DNA from: Vogesella sp. LIG4
Lineage (GTDB): Bacteria > Pseudomonadota > Gammaproteobacteria > Burkholderiales > Chromobacteriaceae
Length of the DNA stretch: 64,000 nucleotides
Direction: 5' to 3'
Assembly (NCBI RefSeq): GCF_900090205.1
Contig: NZ_LT607802.1
Location: 2,574,006-2,638,005, forward strand
In this document: piece after piece, positions 52,374-62,700 of the stretch
How the letters are laid out: each line of letters opens with the position of its first letter
Position numbering within the stretch: the first letter of the stretch is position 1
Made by a program: the position numbers and the translations under genes
The notes under the pieces: generated by a model
What the model was told of the DNA's origin: nothing
Seen by the model: the letters and a program-made list of their open reading frames with translations, nothing else
The model's database searches: none

Positions 52374-53532
52374 GGACTTTGCCCTCGCAGGCGGCCAGGA
52401 AGATGGCCGCATAATCATCGGCAGACAGCGGCAGCGGGTTGCCACCGTCACTCGGGTCCTGCTTGGCGTCATGACCGATCAGCGCGGCGTGCTCGCTGCC
52501 GATGCCGATCTCGGCCAGGCTGTGGGCAATGCCCAGCTTGGCGCGCAGCTGCAGGATCCAGTTCAGGAAGCCGCTGAAGCTGGCGTCGGCCAGGCCGATG
52601 TAGCGGGCAGCGGCCTCGATGCGCTCCTCGATGGCCGGGCGGTTCTTCACCAGCACATAGGGCAGCAGGATGGCGTTGGCCAGGCCGTGGTGGGTGTCGA
52701 AGTGGGCGCCTATCGGGTGCGCCAGTGCATGCACGCCGCCCAGGCCCTTCTGGAAGGCGGTGGCGCCCATGATCGAGGCGGCCAGCATGTGCGAGCGCGC
52801 TTCCACGTTGTTGCCGTTGTTGCAGGCGGCTTCCAGCCAGTCGTGCACCAGGCGCATGCCTTCCAGCGCCACGCCCTGGGCGATGGGGTGGTAGAACGGC
52901 GAACAGTACGCTTCCAGGTTGTGCACGAAGGCATCAATGCCGGTGGCGGCGGTGAGGTGGCGCGGCAGGCCGCAGGTGAGTTCCGGGTCGGCCAGCACCA
53001 GCTTGGGCAGCATGGACGGGTGGAAGATGATGACCTTGCGATGGCCGTTCTCGTCGATGATCAGCGAGGCGCGGCCAACTTCGGAGCCGGTGCCGGCGGT
53101 GGTGGGCACCGCGATGGTGGGCGCCACGCCGGCCACGTTGACGCGGGTCCAGTTGTCGCCCACGTCTTCGAAGTCCCACAGCGGGCGGTCCTGGCCCACC
53201 ATCAGCGCGATGGCCTTGCCCACGTCCAGTGCGCTGCCGCCGCCGACGGCGATCACGCCGTCATGGCCGCCGGCCTTGTAGGCAGTTACGCCGGCATCCA
53301 CATCGCGCCCCACCGGGTTGGGGCGCAGATCGCTGAACACGTTGGCCGCAAGGCCGGCGCTGTGCAGGTAGTCCAGCAGGCGCGGGATCAGCGGCAGCTT
53401 GGCCAGGCCCGGGTCGGTAACCAGCAGCGGGCGCTTGATGCCCAGCTCGGCACACATGGCCGGCAGTTCGCTGGCGCGGCCGGCGCCGAAACGGATGGCG
53501 GTGGGGTAGTTCCAGTTGCCTTTCAGTTGCAT
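52366..53532 (-). CDS. Iron-containing (group III) alcohol dehydrogenase
   Basis: This 388-residue protein begins MQLKGNWNYPTAIRFGAGRA. It has VGGGSALDVGKAIALM (nucleotide site), VPTTAGTGSEVGRASLI, and the metal-binding His run GVHALAHPIGAHFDTHHGLA of Fe-ADHs. It oxidises alcohols or reduces aldehydes with NAD(P). It sits between an aldehyde dehydrogenase and a gamma-glutamyl hydrolase, where the putrescine pathway has an FAD amine oxidase instead. A perfect CCCGGCCGG hairpin lies just upstream (53551-53574). Confidence 0.93.
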   Translation of the reverse strand: MQLKGNWNYPTAIRFGAGRASELPAMCAELGIKRPLLVTDPGLAKLPLIPRLLDYLHSAGLAANVFSDLRPNPVGRDVDAGVTAYKAGGHDGVIAVGGGSALDVGKAIALMVGQDRPLWDFEDVGDNWTRVNVAGVAPTIAVPTTAGTGSEVGRASLIIDENGHRKVIIFHPSMLPKLVLADPELTCGLPRHLTAATGIDAFVHNLEAYCSPFYHPIAQGVALEGMRLVHDWLEAACNNGNNVEARSHMLAASIMGATAFQKGLGGVHALAHPIGAHFDTHHGLANAILLPYVLVKNRPAIEERIEAAARYIGLADASFSGFLNWILQLRAKLGIAHSLAEIGIGSEHAALIGHDAKQDPSDGGNPLPLSADDYAAIFLAACEGKVHG

Positions 53533-53550
53533 GGTGTGTCCTTTGCTGTG

Positions 53551-53574
53551 CCCGGCCGGCGGCAGCCGGCCGGG
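53551..53574 (-). other. Intercistronic hairpin between aldehyde and alcohol dehydrogenase genes
   Basis: CCCGGCCGG pairs with CCGGCCGGG around a 6-nt loop. There is no T run. It may stabilise the mRNA or tune relative expression in the operon. Confidence 0.5.
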
Positions 53575-53581
53575 GAGGGGG

Positions 53582-54967
53582 TCAGTCTTTCAGGTGGAAG
53601 GATTTGATGCGGGTGAGCTGGCTGTAGCCCAGCACCGACAGCGACACGCCGCGGCCGGTGTCCTTCACCCCGGTCCAGGCCAGGGTCGGGTCCAGGTAGT
53701 CGCAGCGGTTCATGAACACGGTGCCGGTTTCCAGCCGCTCGCCCAGGTGGATGGCGGCGTCGCGGTCGGCGGTCCAGATCGAGGCGGTGAGGCCGTAGCG
53801 GCTGTCGTTCATCAGCTGCAACGCTTCCTCGTCACCGCTCACCGGCATGATGCCGATCACCGGGCCGAAGCTTTCCTCGCTCATCACCCGCATGCCGTGG
53901 TTCACGTTCACCAGCACCTGCGGCGCCAGGTAGGCGGTGTCCAGTGCGTCGGCGCTGAAGTGGCCGGGCGGAATCAGCGCCTGTGCGCCGCGGAAGATGG
54001 CTTCGGCCGTTTGCTGGCGCACGAAGGCGGCTGCGCTGGCGCGTACCATCGGGCCGAGGTTGGTGTTGGCATCCAGCGGGTTGCCGAAGCGGTAGCCCTT
54101 GGTGAGTTCGACGAAGCCGGCGACGAAATCGTCGTAGTGGCGCTGGTGTACGTAGATGCGCTCGATGCCGCAGCAGGACTGCCCGGAGTTGAAGAAGGCG
54201 CCATCCACCAGGTTTTCGATGGCCGACGGCAGGTTGGCGTCGGCACGCACATAGGCCGGGTCCTTGCCACCCAATTCCAGCCCCAGGCCGATGAAGCGCT
54301 CGGCGGCGGCGCGCTGCACGGTGCGGCCGGCTTCCACCGAGCCGGTGAAGGCCACGAAGTCGATGTCCTCGCAGGCCACCAGCTGCAGGGTGGCGGCATG
54401 GTCCAGGTGCAGGATCTGGAACACGCCGGCCGGCAGCCCGGCGGCCTTGAAGGCCTCGTCGAACAGCTCGGCCACCAGCGGGGTCTGGCTGGAGTGCTTC
54501 AGGATCACGGTGTTGCCGGCCACCAGCGCCGGCACGATGGTGTTGATGGCGGTGAGGAAGGGGTAGTTCCACGGCGCCAGCACCAGCACGGTGCCCAGCG
54601 GCTCGCGGCGCAGAAAGCGCTCGAAACCGGCCTTGGGCGTCGGGCGCACGTCGGCCAGGCCCTGTTCGGCCAGCTCGATCATGACGCGGGCGCGCTCTTC
54701 CAGGCCGCGCACTTCACCTGGCGACTGGCTGATCGGGCGGCCGATCTGGCGGGTGATGGCCTCGGCAATGCGCTCCTTGCGCGCCACCAGCTCGTCCACT
54801 GCGCGGCCAACCATCAGCTTGCGTTCGGTGAGGCTGACCTGGCGCCAGCTGCGGCGGGCAAGGTTGGCCGCATCCAGCGTGGCGCGCACGCTGGCGGCAT
54901 CGTGATAGCTGCGTTGCAGCAGTTCGCTGCCGTCTACCGGGGAAACAACGGAAAAATGCTGGCTCAT
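53582..54967 (-). CDS. NAD(P)-dependent aldehyde dehydrogenase
   Basis: This 461-residue protein starts MSQHFSVVSPVDGSELLQRS. It has the ALDH hallmarks: the APWNYPFLTAINTIVPALVA cofactor segment, the general base Glu in LELGGKDPAYV, and the catalytic Cys in FFNSGQSCCGIERIY. It oxidises an aldehyde to the acid, here probably a gamma-glutamylated amino aldehyde. It follows the GS-like ligase with only 1 bp between stop and start. Confidence 0.93.
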   Translation of the reverse strand: MSQHFSVVSPVDGSELLQRSYHDAASVRATLDAANLARRSWRQVSLTERKLMVGRAVDELVARKERIAEAITRQIGRPISQSPGEVRGLEERARVMIELAEQGLADVRPTPKAGFERFLRREPLGTVLVLAPWNYPFLTAINTIVPALVAGNTVILKHSSQTPLVAELFDEAFKAAGLPAGVFQILHLDHAATLQLVACEDIDFVAFTGSVEAGRTVQRAAAERFIGLGLELGGKDPAYVRADANLPSAIENLVDGAFFNSGQSCCGIERIYVHQRHYDDFVAGFVELTKGYRFGNPLDANTNLGPMVRASAAAFVRQQTAEAIFRGAQALIPPGHFSADALDTAYLAPQVLVNVNHGMRVMSEESFGPVIGIMPVSGDEEALQLMNDSRYGLTASIWTADRDAAIHLGERLETGTVFMNRCDYLDPTLAWTGVKDTGRGVSLSVLGYSQLTRIKSFHLKD

Positions 54968-54968
54968 G

Positions 54969-56336
54969 TCAGATGATCTCGAAGTAGCGGTTCAATTCCC
55001 AATCGGTCACGTGGCGCTGGAACTCGCGTTCCTCCCACTCGCGGGTGGCGGCGAAGTGGTCAACGAAGTCGTCGCCCAGCCAGTCGCGTGCCACGGCGGA
55101 ATGCTTCAGTGTTTGCGCGGCTTCCCACAGCGAGCGCGGCAGGCGGCGCTCCGGCGGGGCTTCCAGCAGGTAGCCGTTGCCGGTGATGGCGGCATCCGGC
55201 TCGATCTCGTGCTCGATGCCGTGCAGGCCGGCGGCCAGCGCGCTGGCCAGTGCCAGGTAGGGGTTGCTGTCGGCGCCCGGCAGCCGGTATTCCACGCGCT
55301 GCGATTTGTTGCTGCCCGGAATGGCGCGCAGCGACACGGTGCGGTTGTCGATGCCCCACAGTGCCGAGGTAGGCGCCCAGTAGCCCGGCACCAGGCGGCG
55401 GAAGCTGTTGATGGTGGGGGCGGCCAGGCTGGTGATCTGCGGCATCAGCAGCTGCAGGCCGCCAATGAAGTGGCGCATGGTGCGGCTGATGTTGCCGGGC
55501 TGGCTCGGGTCGTAGAAGGCGTTGTCGCCGTTGCGGTTCTTCAGCGAGATATGGATGTGGCCGCCCTGGCCGGAGAATTCCTGGTTCCACTTGGCCATGA
55601 AGCTGCAGGTGCGGCCCTGCTTCTGCGCCAGCACCTTGGTGAAGGTCTTGAACAGCGCGGCGTTGTCGGCAGCCTGCAGTGCCTTGTCCACGGTCAGCGC
55701 GGCTTCCAGCTGGCCGGGGCCGGTTTCCTCGTGGAAGCCTTCCAGCGGCATGTTCATGCTGTCGCACAGCTGCATCAGCCCCTGGTAGAACTCGGTGTTC
55801 ACCGAATTGCGCAGCACCGAGTAGCCAAAGCCGCCGTGCCCCAGCGGCTTGATGTCGCGGTAACTGCGGGCGAGCATGTCGCTGTTGCTTTCGTCGGCCA
55901 CCAGGAATTCGTATTCGATACCGGCCATCGGCGCAAAGCCCATGTTGGCCGCACGCTCCAGCACCCGGCGCAGCACGCCGCGCGGACACAGGCTTTCCAG
56001 CCGGCCCACCACCTCGCCCTGCACCAGGATCATATTGTCTTCCAGCGGCAGTTCGCGGCAGCTTTCCGGAATGATGCGAACCTGGGCATCGGCATAGCCG
56101 CGCTGCCAGCCGGTGAGCTTGGTGTTGTCGTACAGCCTGTCGCCCACGTCCCAGCCGAACACCACGTCGCAGAAGCCGAAGCCGCCGTCCAGTGCGGACA
56201 GGAACTTGTCGCGCGACATATACTTGCCGGCCATGACACCGTCGATATCGTACAGACCGACCTTGATCTGCTTCAGATTGCGCTCCTGGATGAGCGTGCG
56301 CAGATCGTCTGCGGTTTTTACCTTGTTCGCTTCCAT
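54969..56336 (-). CDS. Glutamine-synthetase-like gamma-glutamyl-amine ligase (PuuA-type)
   Basis: This 455-residue protein of the GS fold begins MEANKVKTADDLRTLIQERN. It has the metal and ATP motifs GIEYEFLVADE, GFHEETGPGQLEAAL, FSGQGGHIHISL and a C-terminal RVEYRLPGADSNPYLALA. The length and early segment match PuuA/GlnA3-GlnA4-type ligases, which attach glutamate to an amine, rather than housekeeping GlnA; the adenylylation-site region of GlnA is not evident. It starts the catabolic operon, supported by AGAGAGGAATAC. The substrate is probably an amine or amino alcohol. Confidence 0.9.
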   Translation of the reverse strand: MEANKVKTADDLRTLIQERNLKQIKVGLYDIDGVMAGKYMSRDKFLSALDGGFGFCDVVFGWDVGDRLYDNTKLTGWQRGYADAQVRIIPESCRELPLEDNMILVQGEVVGRLESLCPRGVLRRVLERAANMGFAPMAGIEYEFLVADESNSDMLARSYRDIKPLGHGGFGYSVLRNSVNTEFYQGLMQLCDSMNMPLEGFHEETGPGQLEAALTVDKALQAADNAALFKTFTKVLAQKQGRTCSFMAKWNQEFSGQGGHIHISLKNRNGDNAFYDPSQPGNISRTMRHFIGGLQLLMPQITSLAAPTINSFRRLVPGYWAPTSALWGIDNRTVSLRAIPGSNKSQRVEYRLPGADSNPYLALASALAAGLHGIEHEIEPDAAITGNGYLLEAPPERRLPRSLWEAAQTLKHSAVARDWLGDDFVDHFAATREWEEREFQRHVTDWELNRYFEII

Positions 56337-56528
56337 GTATTCCTCTCTCTTTGCCTTTGCCGACGTTCGGGGCGGTTTCTCTACCCTCTGTGAATAGTAT
56401 TAGACGTTAGAATTTTTTATCGCAAGGTAGAAAATGTAATAAAAATTACGTTGCCTGCCGCGCTGGCTTCGGCCAGACTGTCAGAAGTGCCGCCAATGCT
56501 GGATCAATGCCGGAAAAGAGGAGTGCCG
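56337..56528. promoter_or_regulatory. Divergent promoter region with a possible RpiR operator
   Basis: The stretch 56390-56450 is strongly AT-rich. It contains a perfect GTAAT-N4-ATTAC palindrome at 56436-56449 and related TAGAA-type words at 56408-56413 and 56428-56432. It separates the ligase gene and the RpiR regulator, so it is the likely control site for both. Confidence 0.5.
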
Positions 56529-57386
56529 ATGGGACAAAACCGCTCTGTTGCAGAATTGCTGCGCTCGGGCATGGACACGCTCACGCCTACCGAACGCAAG
56601 ATCGCCCGCGTATTGCTGGCCAACTACCCGGTGGCCGGGCTAGAGACCATTGCCCAGCTGGCGGCGCGGGTGGAAGTGAGCGGCCCCACCGTGCTGCGGC
56701 TGGTGGGCAAGCTGGGTTTCGATAGCTACACCGCCTTCCAGGCGGCGCTGCGTAGCGAGCTGGAAGCGCGGCTGCAGTCGCCGCTGGTACGGCGCGAGGC
56801 CGGCATGGCGGCGGAAGGCACCGATTTCCTTGCCGACTTCGTACGGCGCCAGAGCGACTTGATGCAGCAGACTGCGGCCAACGTCAGTGCCGCGGAATTC
56901 GACGGGGCGGTGGAATTGCTGGGCGACCCCAAGCGCCGGGTGTGGCTATTGGGCGGGCGGCTTACCGAGCCGCTGGCGGCCTATCTCGCGCATCACCTCA
57001 AGGTGGTGCGCGCACAGGTGACGCTGCTGCGTGCACTGCCGGCCAGCTGGGCGGACCACCTGGTGGACATGGACAAGCACGACGTGCTGGTGGTGTTCGA
57101 CATCCGCCGCTACTGGCGGGAAGCGCAGCGCGTGGCGGAGATGGCGGCGCAGCGCAAGGTGCAGGTGGTGCTGTTCACCGACCAGTGGCTGTCGCCGGTG
57201 TCGCGCAGCGCGCGCTTCACCCTGGCGGCACATACCGCCGGCCCGGCCGGCTGGGATGCCAACACGCCGCTGCTGATGTTGATCGACGCGCTGATTGCCG
57301 CAGTGAATACCCGCCACTGGGGCAATATCCACCAGCGGCTGCAAGAGCTGGAGCACATGCGCGCGGCGCTGGGCGAGGGCGACTGA
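56529..57386 (+). CDS. RpiR/MurR-family transcriptional regulator
   Basis: The ATG at 56529 (MGQNRSVAELLRSGMDTL) follows GAGGAG. The 285-residue protein has the RpiR helix-turn-helix (TPTERKIARVLLANYPVAGL, AQLAARVEVSGPTVLRLVGK) and a C-terminal SIS domain (about 130-260; VWLLGGRLTEPLAAYLAHHL). SIS domains usually bind phosphosugars, but in this subgroup next to amine-catabolism genes the effector may be a pathway intermediate. It is divergent from the gamma-glutamyl operon and probably represses it. Confidence 0.92.
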   Translation: MGQNRSVAELLRSGMDTLTPTERKIARVLLANYPVAGLETIAQLAARVEVSGPTVLRLVGKLGFDSYTAFQAALRSELEARLQSPLVRREAGMAAEGTDFLADFVRRQSDLMQQTAANVSAAEFDGAVELLGDPKRRVWLLGGRLTEPLAAYLAHHLKVVRAQVTLLRALPASWADHLVDMDKHDVLVVFDIRRYWREAQRVAEMAAQRKVQVVLFTDQWLSPVSRSARFTLAAHTAGPAGWDANTPLLMLIDALIAAVNTRHWGNIHQRLQELEHMRAALGEGD

Positions 57387-57430
57387 GCGCGTTGCTGGAT
57401 GGGTTCATCCGGCCGGGAATCTGTGGGGAA

Positions 57431-57472
57431 TGCCCCGCGTCGGCAGGCAGCCGGCGCGGGGTATTTCTTTAG
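57431..57472. terminator. Hairpin between the convergent regulator and aminotransferase genes
   Basis: CCCCGCG pairs with CGCGGGG around an inner TCGGC...GCCGG fold, followed on the plus strand by TATTTCTTT. It sits between convergent genes. Confidence 0.65.
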
Positions 57473-58551
57473 CCGGCCAGGCTGGCCAGTACCGCTTCCT
57501 GCAGCGCGTCCGGATGCGCGGTCACGCGCAGCACGTGCTGCATGGCCGGGTGCGGCGGGCGATGCACGGCCACGCCTTGTGCCAGCAGCGCCTTCTGTCG
57601 CGCCAGTGCGCTGTCGGCATCCGGGTAGACGATGGCCACGAAGTTGGTGTGCGACGGCAGCAGGCTGAGCCCGCGCTGCTGCAGGGCTGCGGCCAACCTT
57701 GCGCGCAGCTGCAGGGTGTCGGCGATCAGCCGCTGGCTGCAGGCCGGCTGGTCCAGCGCTGCCACCGCCGCCGCCTGGGCCACGCTGGAGACGGCGAACT
57801 GGGTGCGGATCTGGTCGGCCTTGGCGACCCATTCCTCCGGGGCGATGGCATAGCCCACGCGCAGCCCGGCCAGGCCGTGCGCCTTGGACAGGGTGCGCAG
57901 CCGTGCCGTGGCCGGCAGCACGCCCTGGCGCTCGCTGTCGGCGCAGAAGTCGATGTAGGCCTCGTCCAGCAGCAGCAGGCAGTCGGCCGGCAGCTGGTCG
58001 CGCAGGGTACGGATGGCGTCGGTGTGCAGGAAGGTGCCGGTGGGGTTGTCCGGGTTGGCCAGGTAGAGCAGGGCGGCGCCGTGCTCGCTGGCGGCGCGCG
58101 CCAGCGCTGGCAGATCGTTGTGCAGTACGCCTTCGGTTTCGGCATACGGTACCTCGACGATGCGCGCACCCACGCCTTCGGCAAAGTAGCGGAAGGTGGG
58201 GTAGGTGCCGGCGGTGCACACCACCACGTCGCCGGGGCTGACACGGGCGCGCAGGAACAGCGCGATCAGGCTGTCGGCGCCGGCATCCACCACCACGTTG
58301 GCCGCAGCCACGCCATTGAGCGCGGCGGCACGCTGGCGCACCGCGCCGGCATACGGGTCGGGGTACAGCCGCGCCAGCTCGTACAGTGCTTCGCCCCATT
58401 GCTGGCTGACGGTATGTTCGGCCAGCGGCATGCTTTCATTGGAGCCGATGCGGCTGACGATGTTGCGGCCGATCAGCGCTTCCAGCCGTGGCAGGCCGGG
58501 AAACGGGTTGGTGATGGTGACATCCTGCAGGTGACGGGCGAAGCGGGTCAT
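57469..58551 (-). CDS. PLP-dependent aminotransferase (histidinol-phosphate aminotransferase-like)
   Basis: This 360-residue class I/II aminotransferase starts MTRFARHLQDVTITNPFPGL. It has IGSNESMPL, YLANPDNPTGTFLHTD, DEAYIDFC and the PLP Lys in LSKAHGLAGLRVGYA. It resembles HisC but stands away from his genes, next to the RpiR-controlled amine cluster (convergent with the regulator). It may transaminate a product of that pathway or another amino acid. Its role is not determined. Confidence 0.85.
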   Translation of the reverse strand: MTRFARHLQDVTITNPFPGLPRLEALIGRNIVSRIGSNESMPLAEHTVSQQWGEALYELARLYPDPYAGAVRQRAAALNGVAAANVVVDAGADSLIALFLRARVSPGDVVVCTAGTYPTFRYFAEGVGARIVEVPYAETEGVLHNDLPALARAASEHGAALLYLANPDNPTGTFLHTDAIRTLRDQLPADCLLLLDEAYIDFCADSERQGVLPATARLRTLSKAHGLAGLRVGYAIAPEEWVAKADQIRTQFAVSSVAQAAAVAALDQPACSQRLIADTLQLRARLAAALQQRGLSLLPSHTNFVAIVYPDADSALARQKALLAQGVAVHRPPHPAMQHVLRVTAHPDALQEAVLASLAG

Positions 58552-58632
58552 GGGGCAATCCGTAAACAGGGGCGGCGCGCCGCCGGGTTGAGCGTTCTGG
58601 CGGAAGACTTTACGGGATGGTGGCGGTGCTGG

Positions 58633-59550
58633 TTATGACGATTGCTCATAAGCAAAGAAGCGCTGCAAGTGTGCGGCCAGCGCCTCCGGCTGCTCCCACT
58701 GCAACATATGCCCGGCCTGTTCGATGCTGACTTCCTGCAGCTGCGCAAAGCAGGCGCGGCGCTCGTCCAGCGTGGTGGCAATGCCGCGCGCCAGCGGGGT
58801 TTCCACGGCTTCGGCGGCGACCACCCACAGTACCGGCGCACTGATGCGCCGCCAGCAGGCCATGGCTTCTTCCAGCCGGTACAGCACCGGGTTCACCATC
58901 TTGTGGCGCGGGTCGGCGCGGTAGCGCAGCGTGCCGTGCAGCTCGCGGCTGAGCGCGGCGGCCATGAATAGCGCGCGCGCCGGGCTGAGCCAGGCATTGC
59001 GCCCCTGCAGCTTCTGCGCCAGCTCCGCCAGCCCCTGCAACGGGGCGAAGGCCGGTGGCTGGCGCTTTTCCTTCAGCCAGTTGCCGTAGCGCCCCGGCGC
59101 CTCGGCCGGGCGGGAAGGCGCCAGGCCGAAGCCTTCCACCAGCGCCAGTTTCGCCACCCGCTCCGGGCGGATGCCGGCATACAAACCGGCCACCATCGAG
59201 CCCATGCTGTGGCCGACAAGGTTGGCCGCAGCGTGCGGGCTGTAGTGTTCCAGCAGCGCATCCAGGTCCGCCAGGTAGTCCGGCGAGTAGTAGCTGCCCT
59301 GGTTCCAGGCGCTGTCGCCAAAGCCGCGCCAGTCCGGGGCGATGATCTGCCAGCCGTCGTCCAGCGCATCGACGGTGAACTGGAAGGTGGCAGCGCAATC
59401 CATCCAGCCGTGCAGCATGAACAGTGCCGGCGCTGCCGGGTCGCCCCAGCGCCGCACGTGGTAATCGTGGCCGTTCAGTTGCTGTCGCTCGCTGCGTGGC
59501 AGGCGGCGGGGCTGGTAAGTCTCGGTCATGGCATTGGCAGGCATTGGCAT
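58633..59550 (-). CDS. Alpha/beta-fold hydrolase
   Basis: The frame gives 305 residues; an internal ATG at 59529 (MTETYQPRRLPRSERQQ) is an equally possible start because no strong ribosome site is seen. It has an oxyanion HGW motif (ALFMLHGWMDCAATFQF), APDWRGFGDS, the nucleophile elbow NLVGHSMGSMVAG and a late His (QAGHMLQWEQP). It hydrolyses an ester, amide or epoxide; the substrate is unknown. It follows the aminotransferase region on the same strand but with no clear operon link. Confidence 0.85.
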   Translation of the reverse strand: MPMPANAMTETYQPRRLPRSERQQLNGHDYHVRRWGDPAAPALFMLHGWMDCAATFQFTVDALDDGWQIIAPDWRGFGDSAWNQGSYYSPDYLADLDALLEHYSPHAAANLVGHSMGSMVAGLYAGIRPERVAKLALVEGFGLAPSRPAEAPGRYGNWLKEKRQPPAFAPLQGLAELAQKLQGRNAWLSPARALFMAAALSRELHGTLRYRADPRHKMVNPVLYRLEEAMACWRRISAPVLWVVAAEAVETPLARGIATTLDERRACFAQLQEVSIEQAGHMLQWEQPEALAAHLQRFFAYEQSS

Positions 59551-59663
59551 TCGAATGGCCGTAGTGTACGCAAGCCGGGCGAGCGCTGGCGAGGCTGGGC
59601 GGCAGAACAGCGCATTCTCGATTTAGCGGATGGCGCTGCGGTGTGTCCGGGCGACAGCGCACC

Positions 59664-59691
59664 AAAGAAACACCCCGCCGAAGCGGGGTGT
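59664..59691 (-). terminator. Intrinsic terminator of the adhesin gene
   Basis: On the minus strand the stem ACACCCCGC / GCGGGGTGT has loop TTCG and is followed by TTCTTT, 18 bp after the adhesin stop. Confidence 0.85.
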
Positions 59692-59708
59692 GCCTGAGGC
59701 CAGGCCGA

Positions 59709-62700
59709 TCATATCTGGCTGGTGTCCACGTGCTTGAGCAGGGTGGTCAGATCCAGCCCGGTAACGCCTTGCAGCACCACCATGTCCTGCATCTGGTACT
59801 TGCCGCCGGCCCCGTCGCGGTCGACGCTGATCACCGTATTGCCGTTCTCCTCGCGCAGGCTCAGGAACTGGTTGGCCGCATCCGGCTGGTAGCCGGTAAG
59901 CAAATCGCCGATCTGCAGTTTGTCGCCACCGTCGCCGGGCTTGAAGTCGGTGATGGTGTCCACGGCATTGCCATCGCTGCGCAGCAGCACGTAGGTATCG
60001 CTGCCACCGCCACCGGTCAGGGTGTTGTGGCCGGCACCGGCCAGCAGGATGTCATTGCCGCTGCTGCCTTGCAGCGTGTCGTCACCTGCCGTGCCAATGA
60101 CGGTGCTGCTGTCGGTTTGGCTGGTGTTGACGACACTGTGACCATCCGCGGCGGCGGCGAGCTGGAAGTCGCTGGCCTGGTAGTGGCCGATCAGGCCCAG
60201 GCTGGTGGTGTCGCTGCCATTGATGATCAAGAGCTTGCCGCCAATACCGCTGCTGTCGCCGATGTAGTCCAGGCGCAGGCCGTCGTTGTACGCCAGCCCG
60301 CCCAGGTCCAGGTGGTCGCCGCTTGCCATGCCGATAATGCGGCCACTGAAGGCATCGGCATGATCCAGCAGCAGGTCGCCATGGCTGCCATTGGCAAAGC
60401 TGACGTCAGTGTCTGCCGCCGCCATGAACGCTATGCTGCCGTTGCCGGAAATCAGCGCGCTGCCCTGGCCGCTGACATCCTGCTGCAGTTGCAGCGAGCT
60501 GTTGTCCGCCCACAGGTTGCCACTGTTTTCCAGGCTGCTGGCCACCACCATGCCACCGGCGCCGCTGGCGTGCAGCTGGCCGCTGTTGACGATGCTGTTG
60601 CCGCCGGTATCCAGCAACAGCGCATGGCTGCCATCCGCCACGATGCTGCCGTGGTTGAGCAGCGTCATCTGCCCGCCGCCCAGCTGGCCGGCGCCGCTGA
60701 TGGTGTTGTCGACGTTGACCAGGGTGGCGCTGCCGGCGCCGCCGAACACGCTGTTGTGGCTGTCATCGGACAGCAGCAGCTTGCCGCCGCCCTGCAGGGT
60801 CACGCTGTCCACCAGCACTTCCAGGCTGGTAGCGCCGCCGCTGGAGGCCAGCACGATGCTGCCACTGTTGTCCACCTCGCCACCCAGCGGCAGGATGGCG
60901 CCGTCGGCAATCGTCATCACTCCGTCGTTGTGCAGCACCGGCACCTGGTTGAACAGGAAGTTGGCCGCAAGCAGCAGGCTGACATCCACCCCCAGCAAGG
61001 TGATGCTCTGCCCGTTGCCGATGCTGATCACCGCATTGCCGTTGGCATCGTTCGCCAGCTGCAGGTTGGCAATGCTGCCCACGCCGGCAAAGCCGATCAG
61101 GTCGATTTTGTCATTGGCCGGGTTGAAGTTGCGGATCATGTTATTGCCCATGGGCTGGGCAAACACGAAGGTATCCGCGGCGCTGGAGCCGGTGAGGTTG
61201 TCGTCGCTGGACAGCGCGAAGATCGGCGAACCGGGGGCGTAGGCTTCCACGTTGTCGAGGATGATCGCGCGTCCCTCGCTGCCATCCGCGTTAACCCAGG
61301 TTTGCGTAACGGTCAGTACCGCGGCCCCAGCGAAGCCGCTGGGCGTGGTCACGGTCAGCATACCCGGATCGGATATGTACGCGGTCCAGGATCCATTGGC
61401 GTTCTTTGTTGCTCCGTCGATGCTCCAGTCTGACGGCACGCCAGTGATCGTGGTTGATACGCCATCGTGCGTGCCCAATGACGGGTCGGCAATGGCCAGA
61501 CTGATTGGCGTACCGGCTACGCCAGCCGGTGCGGCAACACTGATCGTGACGGTATGAAGGACGCTGCTGGCACTACCATCGCTAACGACCACGTTCACCG
61601 TGCGTGCTGCAGTGTTGTGGTTGCCGGTTTTGATGTCGGTGTACTGCACGCCGTCCAGAATCGACTGGTATGTCGCGACGCTCGCGGCCCCGGAAATCGT
61701 CAGGGTGTAGACATTGTTGTTCGAGCTGGAGACACCGCTAACCGTGAGTCCGGCTGCCGCAGCCGTGGCTGTCGCATTCAGCGAGAGTATTTCGCGGGCA
61801 GCTCCGCTACTGCTGTCAGGGGAGTTGGTTAGCGTAACGGTCATCGACTGCAGGTTCGCGGAGTCGATATCGGTTACCGTCGCTGCAGGGGCGATCAAGA
61901 TTTGTGACACGCCGGTGGGATAGCTTGCTGTTGTATCGCTACCAGCACTTGCGCCATTCAAGTCAAGCACTGGCGCATCATTGGTGCCGAGGATGCTGAC
62001 GGTGAGCAGCTGCGTGGTGCCATCGGCGCTGCTGACGGTGATGCTGTCGGTGTAGGTGGTACCGCCCACAAACTCGTCGTGGGCCGAGTTCATGGTGTAG
62101 CTCCAGTGCCCGGCGGCATCGATGCTGAACTTGCCGTAGCCGTTGCTGCCGGCCACATTGCTCTGCACCACGAAGCTGGCGGGGCTGTCGACATCACTGA
62201 TGCTGAGCGTGCCGCTGGTGCTCTGTGCCACATTGCTCTCGGTCAGGGCTGCTGTACTGGTACCGGTGATCACCGCGGCGTCGTTGGTGCCGAGGATGCT
62301 GACGGTGAGCAGCTGCGTGGTGCCGTCGGCGCTGCTGACGGTGATGCTGTCGGTGTAGGTGGTGCCGCCCACAAACTCGTCATGGGCCGAGTTCATGGTG
62401 TAACTCCAGTGGCCGGCGGCATCGATGCTGAACTTGCCATAGCCGTTGCTGCCGGCCGCATTGCTCTGCGCCACGAAGCTGGCGGGGCTGTCGACATCGC
62501 TGATGCTGAGCGTGCCGCTGGTGCTCTGTGCCACATTGCTTTCGGTCAGGCTGGCGCTGCTGGTACCGGTGATCACTGCGGCATCGTTGGTGCCGAGGAT
62601 GCTGACGGTGAGCAGCTGCGTGGTGCCGTCGGCACTGCTGACGGTGAGCGTGTCGGTGTAGGTGGTGCCGCCCACAAACTCGTCATGGGCCGAGTTCATG

